NCBI GenBank assembly: GCA_021805205.1
Contig: JAJZFV010000002.1
Span: 1-64,000 of the forward strand
DNA from: Actinomycetes bacterium
GTDB lineage: Bacteria; Actinomycetota; Acidimicrobiia; Acidimicrobiales; Acidimicrobiaceae
Length of the DNA: 64,000 nucleotides
Direction: 5' to 3'
The notes beneath the pieces are model-generated. The model was given only the letters and a program-made list of their open reading frames with translations. It ran no database searches and was not told the DNA's origin. Position numbers and translations under genes: made by a program. Positions 1 through 8,946 of this stretch are shown here, piece after piece; positions within the stretch are counted from its first letter, which is position 1; each line of letters begins with the position of its first letter.

Positions 1-94
1 TTGCTATCTCTCTATTGCTGTAACTACCCTTGGCTACAAGTGCCAATAAATTACGGATATCCTTCATATCCACCTTCCACTTCTTTGAACCCAT
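1..94 (-). CDS. istA: IS21-family transposase IstA, N-terminus only (runs off the window)
   Basis: This is the first 31 codons of a DDE transposase, read leftwards off the window edge. The ATG at 94 is preceded by a good ribosome binding site (AAAGGAGG on the minus strand, about 11 bases upstream). The visible peptide begins MGSKKWKVDMKDIRNLLAL and continues into a Ser-Asn-Arg-Glu-Ile-Ala stretch. That matches the start of IstA proteins, where an N-terminal helix-turn-helix binds the element ends. The four repeats just upstream fit an IS21 end. Too little is visible to say whether the gene is intact or whether istB follows. Confidence 0.6.
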   Translation of the reverse strand, partial: MGSKKWKVDMKDIRNLLALVAKGSYSNREIA

Positions 95-162
95 TTATGT
101 TCATTCCTCCTTTGGTGTCCGCTTTTTTAGAACGACAAAGAAAGTTAATCAGATAAAGAATC

Positions 163-256
163 AGGTGGTCCAAAGATTCCGGCGAGGTGGTCCAAAGATT
201 ATGGATTCATGGTCCAAAGATTCCGGCGAGGTGGTCCAAAGATTGCGGAAGAGTCA
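163..256. repeat. IS21-type terminal repeat array, 4 copies at 22-bp spacing
   Basis: GGTCCAAAGATT occurs at 167-178, 189-200, 211-222 and 233-244, exactly 22 bp apart. Flanking bases (CCGGCGAGGT) are also shared between copies. IS21-family elements are known to carry several direct repeats at each end, bound by IstA. Read from the element tip on the minus strand, the outer end would be TGACTCTTCCGCAATC starting at 256, which fits the TG...CA ends of this family. The transposase gene at 1-94 reads away from this end. Confidence 0.65.
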
Positions 257-821
257 CAAGTGCTTGTATCTGAGTCTTCTCATCGACACATAGCACAAGT
301 GCTGCATCTGGGGGATTGAGATAGAGTCCAACTACATCTCGAACCTTGGAAGTAAAGTTAGGGTCGTTAGATATGTTGTAGTACTCAATGAGATGGGGTT
401 TTAGTCCAAAGGTTCTCCATATACGAGAAACTGTTGATTGAGAGACGCCAGCAACCTTTGCCATCTCAGTTGTTGACCACTGCGTAGCGTTCTTTGGTTC
501 TGTAGTTGTAGTAAGACGAATTATCTCAGCTATCTTGTCATCGTCGTGAATTCTTGGGGTTCCACTTCGTGGAGCGTCAGATAGAACTGACACCCCAAAG
601 AGAGAGAACCTCTTCCTCCACTTAGAGACAGTAAAGCTTGAGACACCGGACAATTTAACGATTTCTTCGTGGCTAAGGCCATCAGCTGCGCCAAGAGCAA
701 TCTTGGCACGAGTTACATGAGACTGCGGCGAGGTTGTAGCACGAATTACACCCTCTAGAAACTTTCTATCGCTCTCTGAAAGTACAACCTTGTAAGCAGG
801 TCGACCGATCTTCTTTTCCAT
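257..821 (-). pseudogene. IS630-family transposase, cut off by the IS21-like insertion
   Basis: The protein has an N-terminal HTH region (residues about 25-80, with a VSSFTVSKWRKRF recognition helix), a second HTH (about 100-140, with VAGVSQSTVSRIWRTFGLKP), and the start of the DDE catalytic domain, LVLCVDEKTQIQAL. The first catalytic Asp lies in VDEK. After QAL the family normally continues with DRTQP; here it runs into repeat-derived residues and stops at 207. More than half of the catalytic domain is therefore missing and the gene must be inactive. The start at 821 has an AGGAG ribosome binding site. The copy was split when the IS21-type element inserted. Confidence 0.8.
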
Positions 822-833
822 TACTCTCCTAAG

Positions 834-871
834 TGTAGTGAAATATACCTCTGTAAAGGTAAAACACTACA
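834..871. repeat. Short inverted repeat, possible IS630 end
   Basis: TGTAGTG at 834-840 is mirrored by CACTACA at 865-871, just upstream of the IS630-type transposase start. It could lie in the outer terminal repeat of that element, but the other end of the element is outside the window, so this cannot be confirmed. Confidence 0.3.
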
Positions 872-1777
872 AAAGGGGATTAATTCCTTAGTTAAAGGAA
901 TTTATGACTAGGGACACTAGGAACCAATCCGCTGTTTCTCGAATCAGACGCGAGACGACGAAACGTGGCAGCGGATTGTCGTACAGAACGTTTGCCATAA
1001 GTCCTACTTTGGAGTCAAAGTCCGCTACCGACGCTCGAATTGGCTATCCCTCGGTTACGATTTGCTCATGCCACTTTTCGCTGTTGACTCGCCAAACAGC
1101 AACGCCTTTAGCCTCTCTTGATATCCATTTATCATTCAAGCCGTTGGAAATAAAGTCAAAGAAAAAATTCGGTTAGTGAAGAGCGGCTATCGACGAGATT
1201 CCACCATTCCAGAAGTTAGGAGGTCTGTAATTGGTCCGACGTCGAATATGAATACAACGGTTTATCAATTTGCTCGTGCGAAGAGTCAAAGTTATCGTTG
1301 GTCTAGCAGCTCCGCGATATAAGTGGAGGTAATGCTCAGCAACACACTTGAACCTTCCGGTTTGTTCCGGACATCAAAGCAAAGCATCAACGACCCAATG
1401 GCACAGGTATCTCAAGCGGGAGGCGCCACCTTACACGTTCAGTGATACAAACTTGAAGCAGGAGAAACTGGAAACGCGATGACGGTTAGTAACACCTTCA
1501 AAATCCATATACTTCAACCACAGAGCGGCCCAAAAGTGAAGACTCCTGCGGTGCTTGGCATTGAACGGGTACATACTCTTTGTGGCTTCAACTTAATGAT
1601 TTCCATCGCTTTGGATAAACTCATAGTCGAAGTGACCGATGAAGGAATGGTCGAGCAGAGGATGTTTATATTTCCGCCCTGCCCGACATAAAAGTAGCAC
1701 AAGAGGCATCGATAGACCTTTAGCATCGCCGCCGCGATTGGTCTCGCAAATGACGTGGGGCTAATCACCTCCAAACT
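872..1777. other. Gene-poor stretch, no convincing gene
   Basis: About 900 bp in which the longest open frames (around 904-1176, 1479-1691 and the reverse of 1514-1774) have no recognisable motif, no good ribosome binding site and atypical composition. It follows directly on transposon remnants and is probably decayed insertion DNA. No promoter or RNA gene was recognised. Confidence 0.4.
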
Positions 1778-2281
1778 CTACGAGAATATAGCTTGGGGCG
1801 TTACCTTGTCGGAATCTAGTTTGAGGGTCTCGACACCATATCGACCAACCAAGTCTCTAGCCTTCATATAGTCGTGAGAGATTCCTCGAACCAAATGATT
1901 ACGAACCTCAACTTCACGAGGGCTAAGGTTTTCCGAGCCAATCGCTAAAGAAGCTATTGCAAAACGGACATCGTTCATTACTGGAGCACGTGAAAAAAGT
2001 GATGCTCGCGCAATGGTTACCGCAACTACAGCGGCCTTGATATCAGCCGCACTTAGTCCCGAACGATCCGTGACGCCTTCAAGGGCTACTCTTGCTAATT
2101 TCATTGCAAATCCACTATCAGGACCAGGAGTACCGAGCTGCTTTCCCTGTTCCACTGCACTGTTGCGATTTACTGGTAGTTCAGCGGGACGGTTTAGCTT
2201 CCAAGATTTCGGCAGTGACAGAGAGTCGAATTTACGAAGTGACGATCCCTTGCTCACTGGAACATAATGTGGTTGAGTCAA
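1778..2281 (-). CDS. Conserved hypothetical protein downstream of cimA
   Basis: A 167-residue soluble protein of unknown function. The N-terminal third is Pro/Ser-rich and basic, with a MTQPHYVPV opening. The rest is predicted helical, with an amphipathic pattern around residues 58-110 (GFAMKLARVALEGV, then KAAVVAVTIARASLFSRAPV). No catalytic motif, signal peptide or membrane segment is visible. I recall similar proteins (MxQPHYVPV start, RASLFxRAPV motif) from other Acidimicrobiia, which together with its position 62 bp behind cimA supports a real gene. It may be the last gene of the leuB-ilvE-cimA operon. No function can be assigned. Confidence 0.65.
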   Translation of the reverse strand: MTQPHYVPVSKGSSLRKFDSLSLPKSWKLNRPAELPVNRNSAVEQGKQLGTPGPDSGFAMKLARVALEGVTDRSGLSAADIKAAVVAVTIARASLFSRAPVMNDVRFAIASLAIGSENLSPREVEVRNHLVRGISHDYMKARDLVGRYGVETLKLDSDKVTPQAIFS

Positions 2282-2343
2282 ATTCTCCCCATTTCAAAGG
2301 TCACACTTATACAATCGCACATTTAGAAAAAAGTAAGATTGCC

Positions 2344-3933
2344 TTAGGCGTCAGCGCGAAGAAGACCGACGACTATCGAGTCTTGCAGCGCCTGCCAAGA
2401 GGCGTCTATGACATTAGATGATACTCCAATTGTCGTCCACTGGCCATTTGAGTCGCTCGAGGTTATCAGCACCCTAACTTTGGCTCCAGTGCCGCTAGTT
2501 GAATCGAGGACACGGACTTTGAAGTCCGTGAGGTGGACACTTGACAGGGTTGGGTAATCCTGAGCCAGTCCCTTGCGAAGTGCACCATCTAAGGCATTTA
2601 CCGGACCATTTCCTTCGGCAGTGTCGACGACCCTTGTACCGTTTACCCAAAGCTTCACCGTCGCCTCTGTATTTGGCTCCCCTTCGGCACGGCAATCGTT
2701 AATTACACGGAAGGATTCGACCTCAAAGTACTTCTGCTCCCATCCCGTCGCTCTTCGTAGGAGCAGCTCGAGTGATCCATCGGCGGTCTCGAAGTGATAG
2801 CCCTGATGCTCGAGGACCTTCAAGTGGTCTAGGACAGTTGCGATCTGATCCTTATCAAGTTCGATCCCAAGCTCTGAGGCTTTGATGGCGACGGTCGATC
2901 GACCCGCCATCTCAGAGACCACAAATCGGGTCCCGTTACCGACGGTCTCAGGAGCAATGTGCTCATAGGCGTCCTTGCGTCGCGCTATTGCGCTCACGTG
3001 AAGGCCAGCTTTGTGGGTAAATGCCGAAGCGCCGACGTAGGGCTTTTGCGGATCGGTAGCAATATTTATCACTTCGGCTACGTGGCGAGACACCGAGGTT
3101 ATGAGAGAGATTCGCTCTCTCGGAATTGTATCGATACCCATCTTGAGCGAGAGGTTAGGGATAGTCACCGAAAGGTCGGTGTTTCCGGTTCGCTCTCCAT
3201 ATCCGTTTATGCAACCCTGAACGTGAGTTGCTCCAAGCTCTACAGAGGTGAGAGCATTTGCGGTAGCACAACCCGAATCATTGTGGAAGTGGACACCGAT
3301 CTGAAGATCCGTCGTTGATTTTACGGCCGAGACGATCTTTGATACCTGATGAGGCAAGGTTCCACCGTTGGTATCGCAGAGGACCAAGGTCGAAGCACCG
3401 CCATCTTCAGCGGCCTTTAGAACCCTGAGAGCAAACTCTGGATTGTTTTTATATCCGTCGAAGAAGTGCTCGGCGTCGAAAAATACTCGCCTACCCCTCT
3501 CGACTAGATACTTCACCGACTCTTCAGCCATGCGAACAGCCTCATCCAAGGTGGTTCGCAGGGCCTCGGTGACGTGATAGTCCCACGATTTAGCTACCAT
3601 GCAGACCGCTTCAGTCTCCGAGTCAAGCATGTTCCGGAGAGTCTCATCAATACTCGGGTCCGCACCGGGTCGCATAGTGGATCCAAATGCAACCAACGTT
3701 GCGACATTGAAGGAGAGCTCCTTTGGAGCTCTCCTGAAGAACTCGATATCCTTTGGATTGGCACCAGGCCATCCGCCCTCGATGAAGCGTACCCCAAGGC
3801 GATCGAGTTGCTCAGCAACCTTCAACTTGTCATCGACTGTAAGCGATATACCCTCTTGTTGCGAGCCATCCCGAAGTGTCGTATCGTAAATGTCAACACT
3901 CGAGGGTAACGCGAAGTCGATTTCAGCCGACAT
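2344..3933 (-). CDS. cimA: (R)-citramalate synthase
   Basis: Condenses pyruvate with acetyl-CoA to (R)-citramalate, the threonine-independent entry to isoleucine synthesis. The 529-residue protein has an HMGL-like TIM barrel: DTTLRDGSQQEG near residue 18, the metal-binding HFHNDSG near 220, and NGYGERTGN near 243. A C-terminal LeuA-type allosteric domain follows (about 400-525). GGWPGANPKD near residue 53 is typical of CimA; 2-isopropylmalate synthases have AGFP there, as in the separate leuA at 15.9 kb. The start overlaps the end of ilvE by 11 bp, so translation is probably coupled. It is transcribed from the leuB promoter and attenuator. LeuB and LeuCD in this window can process citramalate onward. 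Confidence 0.93.
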   Translation of the reverse strand: MSAEIDFALPSSVDIYDTTLRDGSQQEGISLTVDDKLKVAEQLDRLGVRFIEGGWPGANPKDIEFFRRAPKELSFNVATLVAFGSTMRPGADPSIDETLRNMLDSETEAVCMVAKSWDYHVTEALRTTLDEAVRMAEESVKYLVERGRRVFFDAEHFFDGYKNNPEFALRVLKAAEDGGASTLVLCDTNGGTLPHQVSKIVSAVKSTTDLQIGVHFHNDSGCATANALTSVELGATHVQGCINGYGERTGNTDLSVTIPNLSLKMGIDTIPRERISLITSVSRHVAEVINIATDPQKPYVGASAFTHKAGLHVSAIARRKDAYEHIAPETVGNGTRFVVSEMAGRSTVAIKASELGIELDKDQIATVLDHLKVLEHQGYHFETADGSLELLLRRATGWEQKYFEVESFRVINDCRAEGEPNTEATVKLWVNGTRVVDTAEGNGPVNALDGALRKGLAQDYPTLSSVHLTDFKVRVLDSTSGTGAKVRVLITSSDSNGQWTTIGVSSNVIDASWQALQDSIVVGLLRADA

Positions 3934-4846
3934 AATCTAGCCACTCCTTGTGGTCGTCGGATTCGCCATGAACCGCTTTGAAGTAGGCTGCTTGAATAGC
4001 CTTGGTAAAGACGCCTGGAACGCCGTCGCCGACGATTCGATCATCAACTGACACTGCCGGAGTTACCTCAGCAGCGGTACCGCAGACGAAGATCTCTTCG
4101 GCGGTATAGAGGTCAGAGCGAAGAAGGTTGGCAACTTCTACCTCGTAACCAAGGTCATTTGCAAGAGCGCTTACGGTCGACTGAGTAATTCCTTCAAGCG
4201 CGCCAGCTGAAGTCGGAGGTGTGTAGACCTTCCCCTTTCGCACAACAAAGACGTTCTCTCCGGTGCACTCAGAGACATATCCCTGAGGCGACAGAAGAAT
4301 CGCCTCGTCGTATCCTGCCTTTACGGCCTCTACTTTAGCGAGGGAGGAGTTGATGTACATACCGGTACCTTTAGCTGCAGGCGGAAGAGAGTTGGGGTTG
4401 TGTCGCACCCACGAACTGATCTTGAGGCGGATACCTTTAGCTAGCCCCTCGGCGCCTAGGTAGGTTCCCCACTTCCATGCAGCGATTGAGACATCAGCCT
4501 TGCACGCAAGTGGGTTGAGCCCCATCTCGCCGTAGCCAAGATAAACAATTGGTCGAATGTAGCACTCTTCCAGGCCATTGCGCTTTACGAGCTCAAGGGT
4601 CCCATTGATCAGTTCTTCACGGGTAAATGGAATATCGATCATGAAGATCTTGGCGGATTGAAAGAGTCTGTCGATGTGATCTACCAAACGAAATACTGCA
4701 GTTCCAGTTGGGGTCTTGTAGGCACGAATGCCTTCGAAGACGCCTGATCCGTAGTGAAGTCCATGGGTTAGAACGTGAATATTTGCATCGTCCCATGCCT
4801 TGAACTCACCGTTCATCCAGATGTAACCACTCTTCTCAATTGGCAT
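3923..4846 (-). CDS. ilvE: Branched-chain amino-acid aminotransferase
   Basis: PLP enzyme of fold type IV that performs the last transamination to Leu, Ile and Val with glutamate as donor. The 307 residues match the family length. Visible motifs are GLHYGSGVFEGIRAYKTP near residue 28, the PLP-lysine region NSSLAKVEAVKAGYDEAI, SPQGYVSECTGENVF near 190, and TSAGALEGITQSTV near 212. It lies between leuB and cimA, overlapping both by 11 bp, so the three genes form one tightly coupled operon controlled by the leader upstream of leuB. Cytoplasmic. D-amino acid transaminases share the fold, but the motifs and neighbours favour IlvE. Confidence 0.95.
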   Translation of the reverse strand: MPIEKSGYIWMNGEFKAWDDANIHVLTHGLHYGSGVFEGIRAYKTPTGTAVFRLVDHIDRLFQSAKIFMIDIPFTREELINGTLELVKRNGLEECYIRPIVYLGYGEMGLNPLACKADVSIAAWKWGTYLGAEGLAKGIRLKISSWVRHNPNSLPPAAKGTGMYINSSLAKVEAVKAGYDEAILLSPQGYVSECTGENVFVVRKGKVYTPPTSAGALEGITQSTVSALANDLGYEVEVANLLRSDLYTAEEIFVCGTAAEVTPAVSVDDRIVGDGVPGVFTKAIQAAYFKAVHGESDDHKEWLDYVG

Positions 4847-5861
4847 TTGCTACCCTTTCTGCTATTTCTTTTCCAATTTCAGATGTTGTCATGTTTGGAA
4901 CCGGATTGTAGTTTCCAAGAACCTCAAAGATTGCCTTGGCCGCCTTTGCTTCACCTAAGAATTCGAGCATCAAGGCAGCAGATCTAATCGCGGCGATGGG
5001 GTTTGCCTTACCAGTTCCAACGATGTCGTGAGCGGCACCGTGTACCGGCTCAAATAGCGAAGGGCCAGTTCTGGCTGGATTTAGGTTTGCGGAGGCGGCG
5101 TGGCCAATTCCACCGGAGATTGCACCTGCAAGGTCAGTGATGATATCGCCAAAGAGGTTGTCGGTAACAACCACGTCGTATCGACTGGGCGAATCAACCA
5201 TATAGATACAAGCGGCATCAACGTGATTATAAGCCGTCGCAACATCTGGATACTCACTTGCGACCTCATCGAATGTGCGTTGCCAGAGGTCACCCGAGAA
5301 GGTGAGGACGTTCGTCTTATGAACCAAGGTTAGGTGCTTACGAGGACGCGATTTTGCCAATTCAAAGGCGTAACGAACAGCACGCTCGACTCCGAATCTG
5401 GTGTTGACAGAGCCTTGGGTCGCTATCTCATGGGCGGTTCCGCGACGAAGTAACCCTCCTTCGCCAGCGTATGTTCCCTCGGTGTTCTCACGAATGACGA
5501 TAAAGTCAACGTCCTCAAAGCGACCACCGTTGCCACCGGGAGGAGTAATGAATGGGCGATGGTTGATGTATAGATCAAGCTCAAAACGAAGCTTCAAGAG
5601 CAGTCCTCGCTCAAGGATCCCTGGCGGAACCTCCTTAGAACCAATCGCTGGTCCGATAGCTCCAAGCATTATCGCGTCAAAACCACGGAGTTCCGCAAGA
5701 GTCTCTTCTGGAAGAACGACCTTATCTCGAATGTATCTAGCTGCACCAAGGTCATATGAGGAAGTTGTAAAAGGGACCTTAGTGGCGGCAACCACTCGCA
5801 TCGCTTCGTCAACTACTTCTGGACCGATGCCATCTCCACCTATGAGTGCAGTCTTGTGCAC
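4836..5861 (-). CDS. leuB: 3-isopropylmalate dehydrogenase
   Basis: NAD-dependent oxidative decarboxylation of 3-isopropylmalate (leucine) and of 3-methylmalate from citramalate (isoleucine). The 341 residues contain GGDGIGPEV at the N-terminus, RENTEGTYAGEGG near 126, the catalytic Lys in VHKTNVL near 185, the Mg-binding Asp residues in VVTDNLFGDIITDLA near 231, and the NAD-binding HGAAHDIVGTGKANP near 275. First gene of the leuB-ilvE-cimA operon. Its 5' leader (5862-6047) carries a leader-peptide attenuator. leuB is separated from leuCD, which lies on the other strand about 1 kb away across greA. Confidence 0.95.
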   Translation of the reverse strand: MHKTALIGGDGIGPEVVDEAMRVVAATKVPFTTSSYDLGAARYIRDKVVLPEETLAELRGFDAIMLGAIGPAIGSKEVPPGILERGLLLKLRFELDLYINHRPFITPPGGNGGRFEDVDFIVIRENTEGTYAGEGGLLRRGTAHEIATQGSVNTRFGVERAVRYAFELAKSRPRKHLTLVHKTNVLTFSGDLWQRTFDEVASEYPDVATAYNHVDAACIYMVDSPSRYDVVVTDNLFGDIITDLAGAISGGIGHAASANLNPARTGPSLFEPVHGAAHDIVGTGKANPIAAIRSAALMLEFLGEAKAAKAIFEVLGNYNPVPNMTTSEIGKEIAERVANAN

Positions 5862-5906
5862 GACCTATAACCCCCAACTTCACAAGAGTCGTCTTTCGTT
5901 AGAAAT

Positions 5907-5938
5907 AAAAAAGACCGTCCACTTTCACGTGGCCGGTC
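5907..5938 (-). terminator. Attenuator terminator upstream of leuB
   Basis: On the minus strand GACCGGCCAC-GTGAAA-GTGGACGGTC (10-bp stem with one central mismatch) is followed directly by TTTTTT. It lies 46 bp before the leuB start, so it acts inside the leader and not at the end of a gene. It fits the terminator arm of a leader-peptide attenuator. Confidence 0.85.
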
Positions 5939-5941
5939 GAA

Positions 5942-5971
5942 GCTTGTGATCCACCTTTGCGAACCACAAGC
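5942..5971 (-). promoter_or_regulatory. Leader hairpin 1 (pause/antiterminator side) of the leuB attenuator
   Basis: GCTTGTG (minus strand, 5971-5965) pairs perfectly with CACAAGC (5948-5942). The hairpin sits 3 bp behind the stop codon of the leader peptide and 3 bp before the terminator hairpin, the expected place for the first attenuator hairpin. Confidence 0.65.
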
Positions 5972-5974
5972 CCT

Positions 5975-6043
5975 TTAAATCACTACTCCGAACGATGCGA
6001 TGACGACGTTCAACAAACCCTCACTTGAGTTTATTAACAACAA
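5975..6043 (-). CDS. Leader peptide of the leuB-ilvE-cimA operon (22 residues)
   Basis: A small open frame from TTG at 6043 to TAA at 5975. It contains Leu-Leu-Ile near the start, then GLLNVVIASFGVVI at the end; half of its 22 residues are Leu, Val or Ile. Placement before two hairpins and a T-run is the classic attenuator arrangement: when charged branched-chain tRNAs are scarce the ribosome stalls and the terminator does not form. The start codon is uncertain. TTG at 6043 is only about 4 bases after the predicted +1 (near-leaderless). TTG codons at 6016 or 6013, just after GTGAGGG, would give a shorter NVVI-containing peptide. Confidence 0.75.
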   Translation of the reverse strand: MLLINSSEGLLNVVIASFGVVI

Positions 6044-6053
6044 ATTTCAGCTA

Positions 6054-6082
6054 ATCTTAGCAGCCAAAGGTCCGTCATTCAA
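6054..6082 (-). promoter_or_regulatory. Promoter of the leuB leader
   Basis: TTGAAT (6082-6077), a 17-bp spacer, and TAAGAT (6059-6054) on the minus strand. Four of six bases match at each box and the spacing is ideal. Transcription would begin near 6047, immediately before the leader peptide. Confidence 0.65.
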
Positions 6083-6130
6083 CTATTAGGACATCCAACT
6101 TTTTTTCAAATGACGAAATAATTGAATTCG

Positions 6131-6595
6131 CTATCTTTCAATCGACACAACTTCCACTTCAAGTTCGCCGCCTGGGGCTTGATAGGATACGATATCGCCG
6201 ATCTTCTTGCCTTCAATAGCTTGGCCAAGGGGGCTGGAAGGTGAAAGAGTGGCCATACCTTCACGTTTCTCTTCAATCGATCCATAGAAGTATTCTTCAG
6301 TATCGTCATCACCCACATAGCGCAGAGTTACAACACATCCGACGGAGATATCATCGCGCTCTTCTGCGCCATCCAGGATTATTGCATCTTTGAGGATCGA
6401 CTCGATCTGACGTATCCGCGCCTCCATTTTTCCTTGAGTATCCTTAGCGGCGTGGTAGTCACCGTTTTCGCGAAGGTCACCGAGCGCGCGAGCCTCTTCG
6501 ATGACACGGGCGATATCAATACGACCTCTCGTGGTCAGCTCGTCTAATTCGGCGACCAATCTCTCGTAGGCTTGTCTGGTTAGTGTCTGACTCAT
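6131..6595 (-). CDS. greA: Transcription elongation factor GreA
   Basis: GreA enters the RNA polymerase secondary channel and stimulates cleavage of backtracked transcripts. The 154 residues are the normal length. The N-terminal coiled coil (about 1-75) contains LTRQAYERLVAELDEL, IEEARALGDLRENGDYHAAK (with acidic Asp/Glu at the tip) and the conserved KMEARIRQIE. The C-terminal FKBP-like domain (about 80-154) contains SPLGQAIEGKKIGDIVSYQAPGGELEVEV. It is divergent from leuC, with 250 bp between the starts, and is transcribed toward the leuB leader. Not a pathway gene; its place inside the leu region looks incidental. Confidence 0.95.
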   Translation of the reverse strand: MSQTLTRQAYERLVAELDELTTRGRIDIARVIEEARALGDLRENGDYHAAKDTQGKMEARIRQIESILKDAIILDGAEERDDISVGCVVTLRYVGDDDTEEYFYGSIEEKREGMATLSPSSPLGQAIEGKKIGDIVSYQAPGGELEVEVVSIER

Positions 6596-6661
6596 GCGTT
6601 AGAAGTTAGCCGAAAATTTACCCAATCTGAACCCAACTCATCCAACATCACTGATTCGCCT

Positions 6662-6684
6662 CAAGGTCGACCTTGGTTTACTAT
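6662..6684 (+). promoter_or_regulatory. Palindrome at the likely leuC promoter
   Basis: CAAGGTCGACCTTG (6662-6675) is a perfect 14-bp palindrome. TACTAT at 6679-6684 is a good -10 candidate; a weak -35 (TTCGCC) lies at 6655-6660. The palindrome would then sit between the -35 and -10 boxes, the usual place for a repressor operator. No leader peptide with Leu codons was found between here and leuC. Confidence 0.4.
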
Positions 6685-6845
6685 GCTTTTCTATCAAGCA
6701 AGACGTTTTGAGTTGAGTCCCAGCGGCGCGATGGCTCGAGTTCACCTCGCGATGCCAAAGCCGCTTTCTAAATCGGACGTCTTTGTAGTGAACCTCGAAG
6801 ACTCGCTTATAAGTTCTCAGGATCCAATCGAAACAGGAAGGTCAA

Positions 6846-8249
<1,404 letters not shown>

Positions 8250-8268
8250 TAGCCGAGGAAGATTCAAT

Positions 8269-8865
8269 ATGGAAAAAACAGTCAGATTCACAGGAAATGC
8301 AGTTCCGCTCGAGAGAAGCGACGTCGACACCGACCAGATCATCCCATCCGACTGGCTAAAGCGAGTCGAGAGGACTGGATTTGGCGCAGGGCTATTTTCA
8401 GAGTGGCGCGAAGATGCATCATTTATCCTCAACGACGATCGCTACTCCAAGGCCACGATCCTCGTCGCGGGGGAAAACTTTGGAACTGGTTCGTCGAGAG
8501 AGCACGCGGTCTGGGCACTAATGGACTTTGGCTTTCGGGCTGTACTCTCATCGAGATTCGGAGATATCTTCTTCAATAACTCAACAAAGGCTGGTCTAGT
8601 TCCTGTTAAGTTGAGCGAAGAAGAGATAAAAACCCTTCAAAAGGCGCTAATCGACGATCCGACTCTCGAGATAACAGTCGACATCGAAGCGCTGTCGGTC
8701 TCCGCACCTTCAATTGGTTTTGAGGCGAAGTTCAATTTGAACGAATTTACTCGCTACCGATTCTTGGAGGGCCTCGACGACATCGGATTGACCTTGGCTA
8801 AGGAAGACAAGATAAGCACTTTCGAGAAGAGTAGGCCATCCTTCTACCCGAACCTAGCTCGATAG
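8269..8865 (+). CDS. leuD: 3-isopropylmalate dehydratase, small subunit
   Basis: Swivel-domain subunit that completes the LeuCD active site. The 198 residues include VDTDQIIPSDWLKR near residue 18, NFGTGSSREHAVWAL near 70 (substrate-binding Ser-Ser-Arg) and FFNNSTKAGLVPV near 105, all typical of LeuD. The ATG at 8269 follows an AGGAAG ribosome binding site, 19 bp after leuC. The gene ends facing the EamA transporter gene; a long inverted repeat lies between them. Confidence 0.95.
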   Translation: MEKTVRFTGNAVPLERSDVDTDQIIPSDWLKRVERTGFGAGLFSEWREDASFILNDDRYSKATILVAGENFGTGSSREHAVWALMDFGFRAVLSSRFGDIFFNNSTKAGLVPVKLSEEEIKTLQKALIDDPTLEITVDIEALSVSAPSIGFEAKFNLNEFTRYRFLEGLDDIGLTLAKEDKISTFEKSRPSFYPNLAR

Positions 8866-8890
8866 ACATCGATTCAGTAAAGAGTATTTA

Positions 8891-8946
8891 GATATTGGCC
8901 TCGGTTGGACTACCTTCGGGTAATGGCTACTACCGAGGTCAATATC
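8891..8946. terminator. Inverted repeat between convergent leuD and the EamA gene
   Basis: GATATTGGCCTCGGT (8891-8905) is mirrored by ACCGAGGTCAATATC (8932-8946): a 15-bp stem with one mismatch and a loop of 26 bases that can itself fold. It covers the last codons of the EamA transporter gene and can form on both transcripts. There is no clear T-run, so termination is inferred from position. Confidence 0.55.

Noticed and set aside
904-1176. 90-codon frame behind the IS remnants
   Set aside because: No ribosome binding site, no motif, odd composition; probably chance in decayed DNA.
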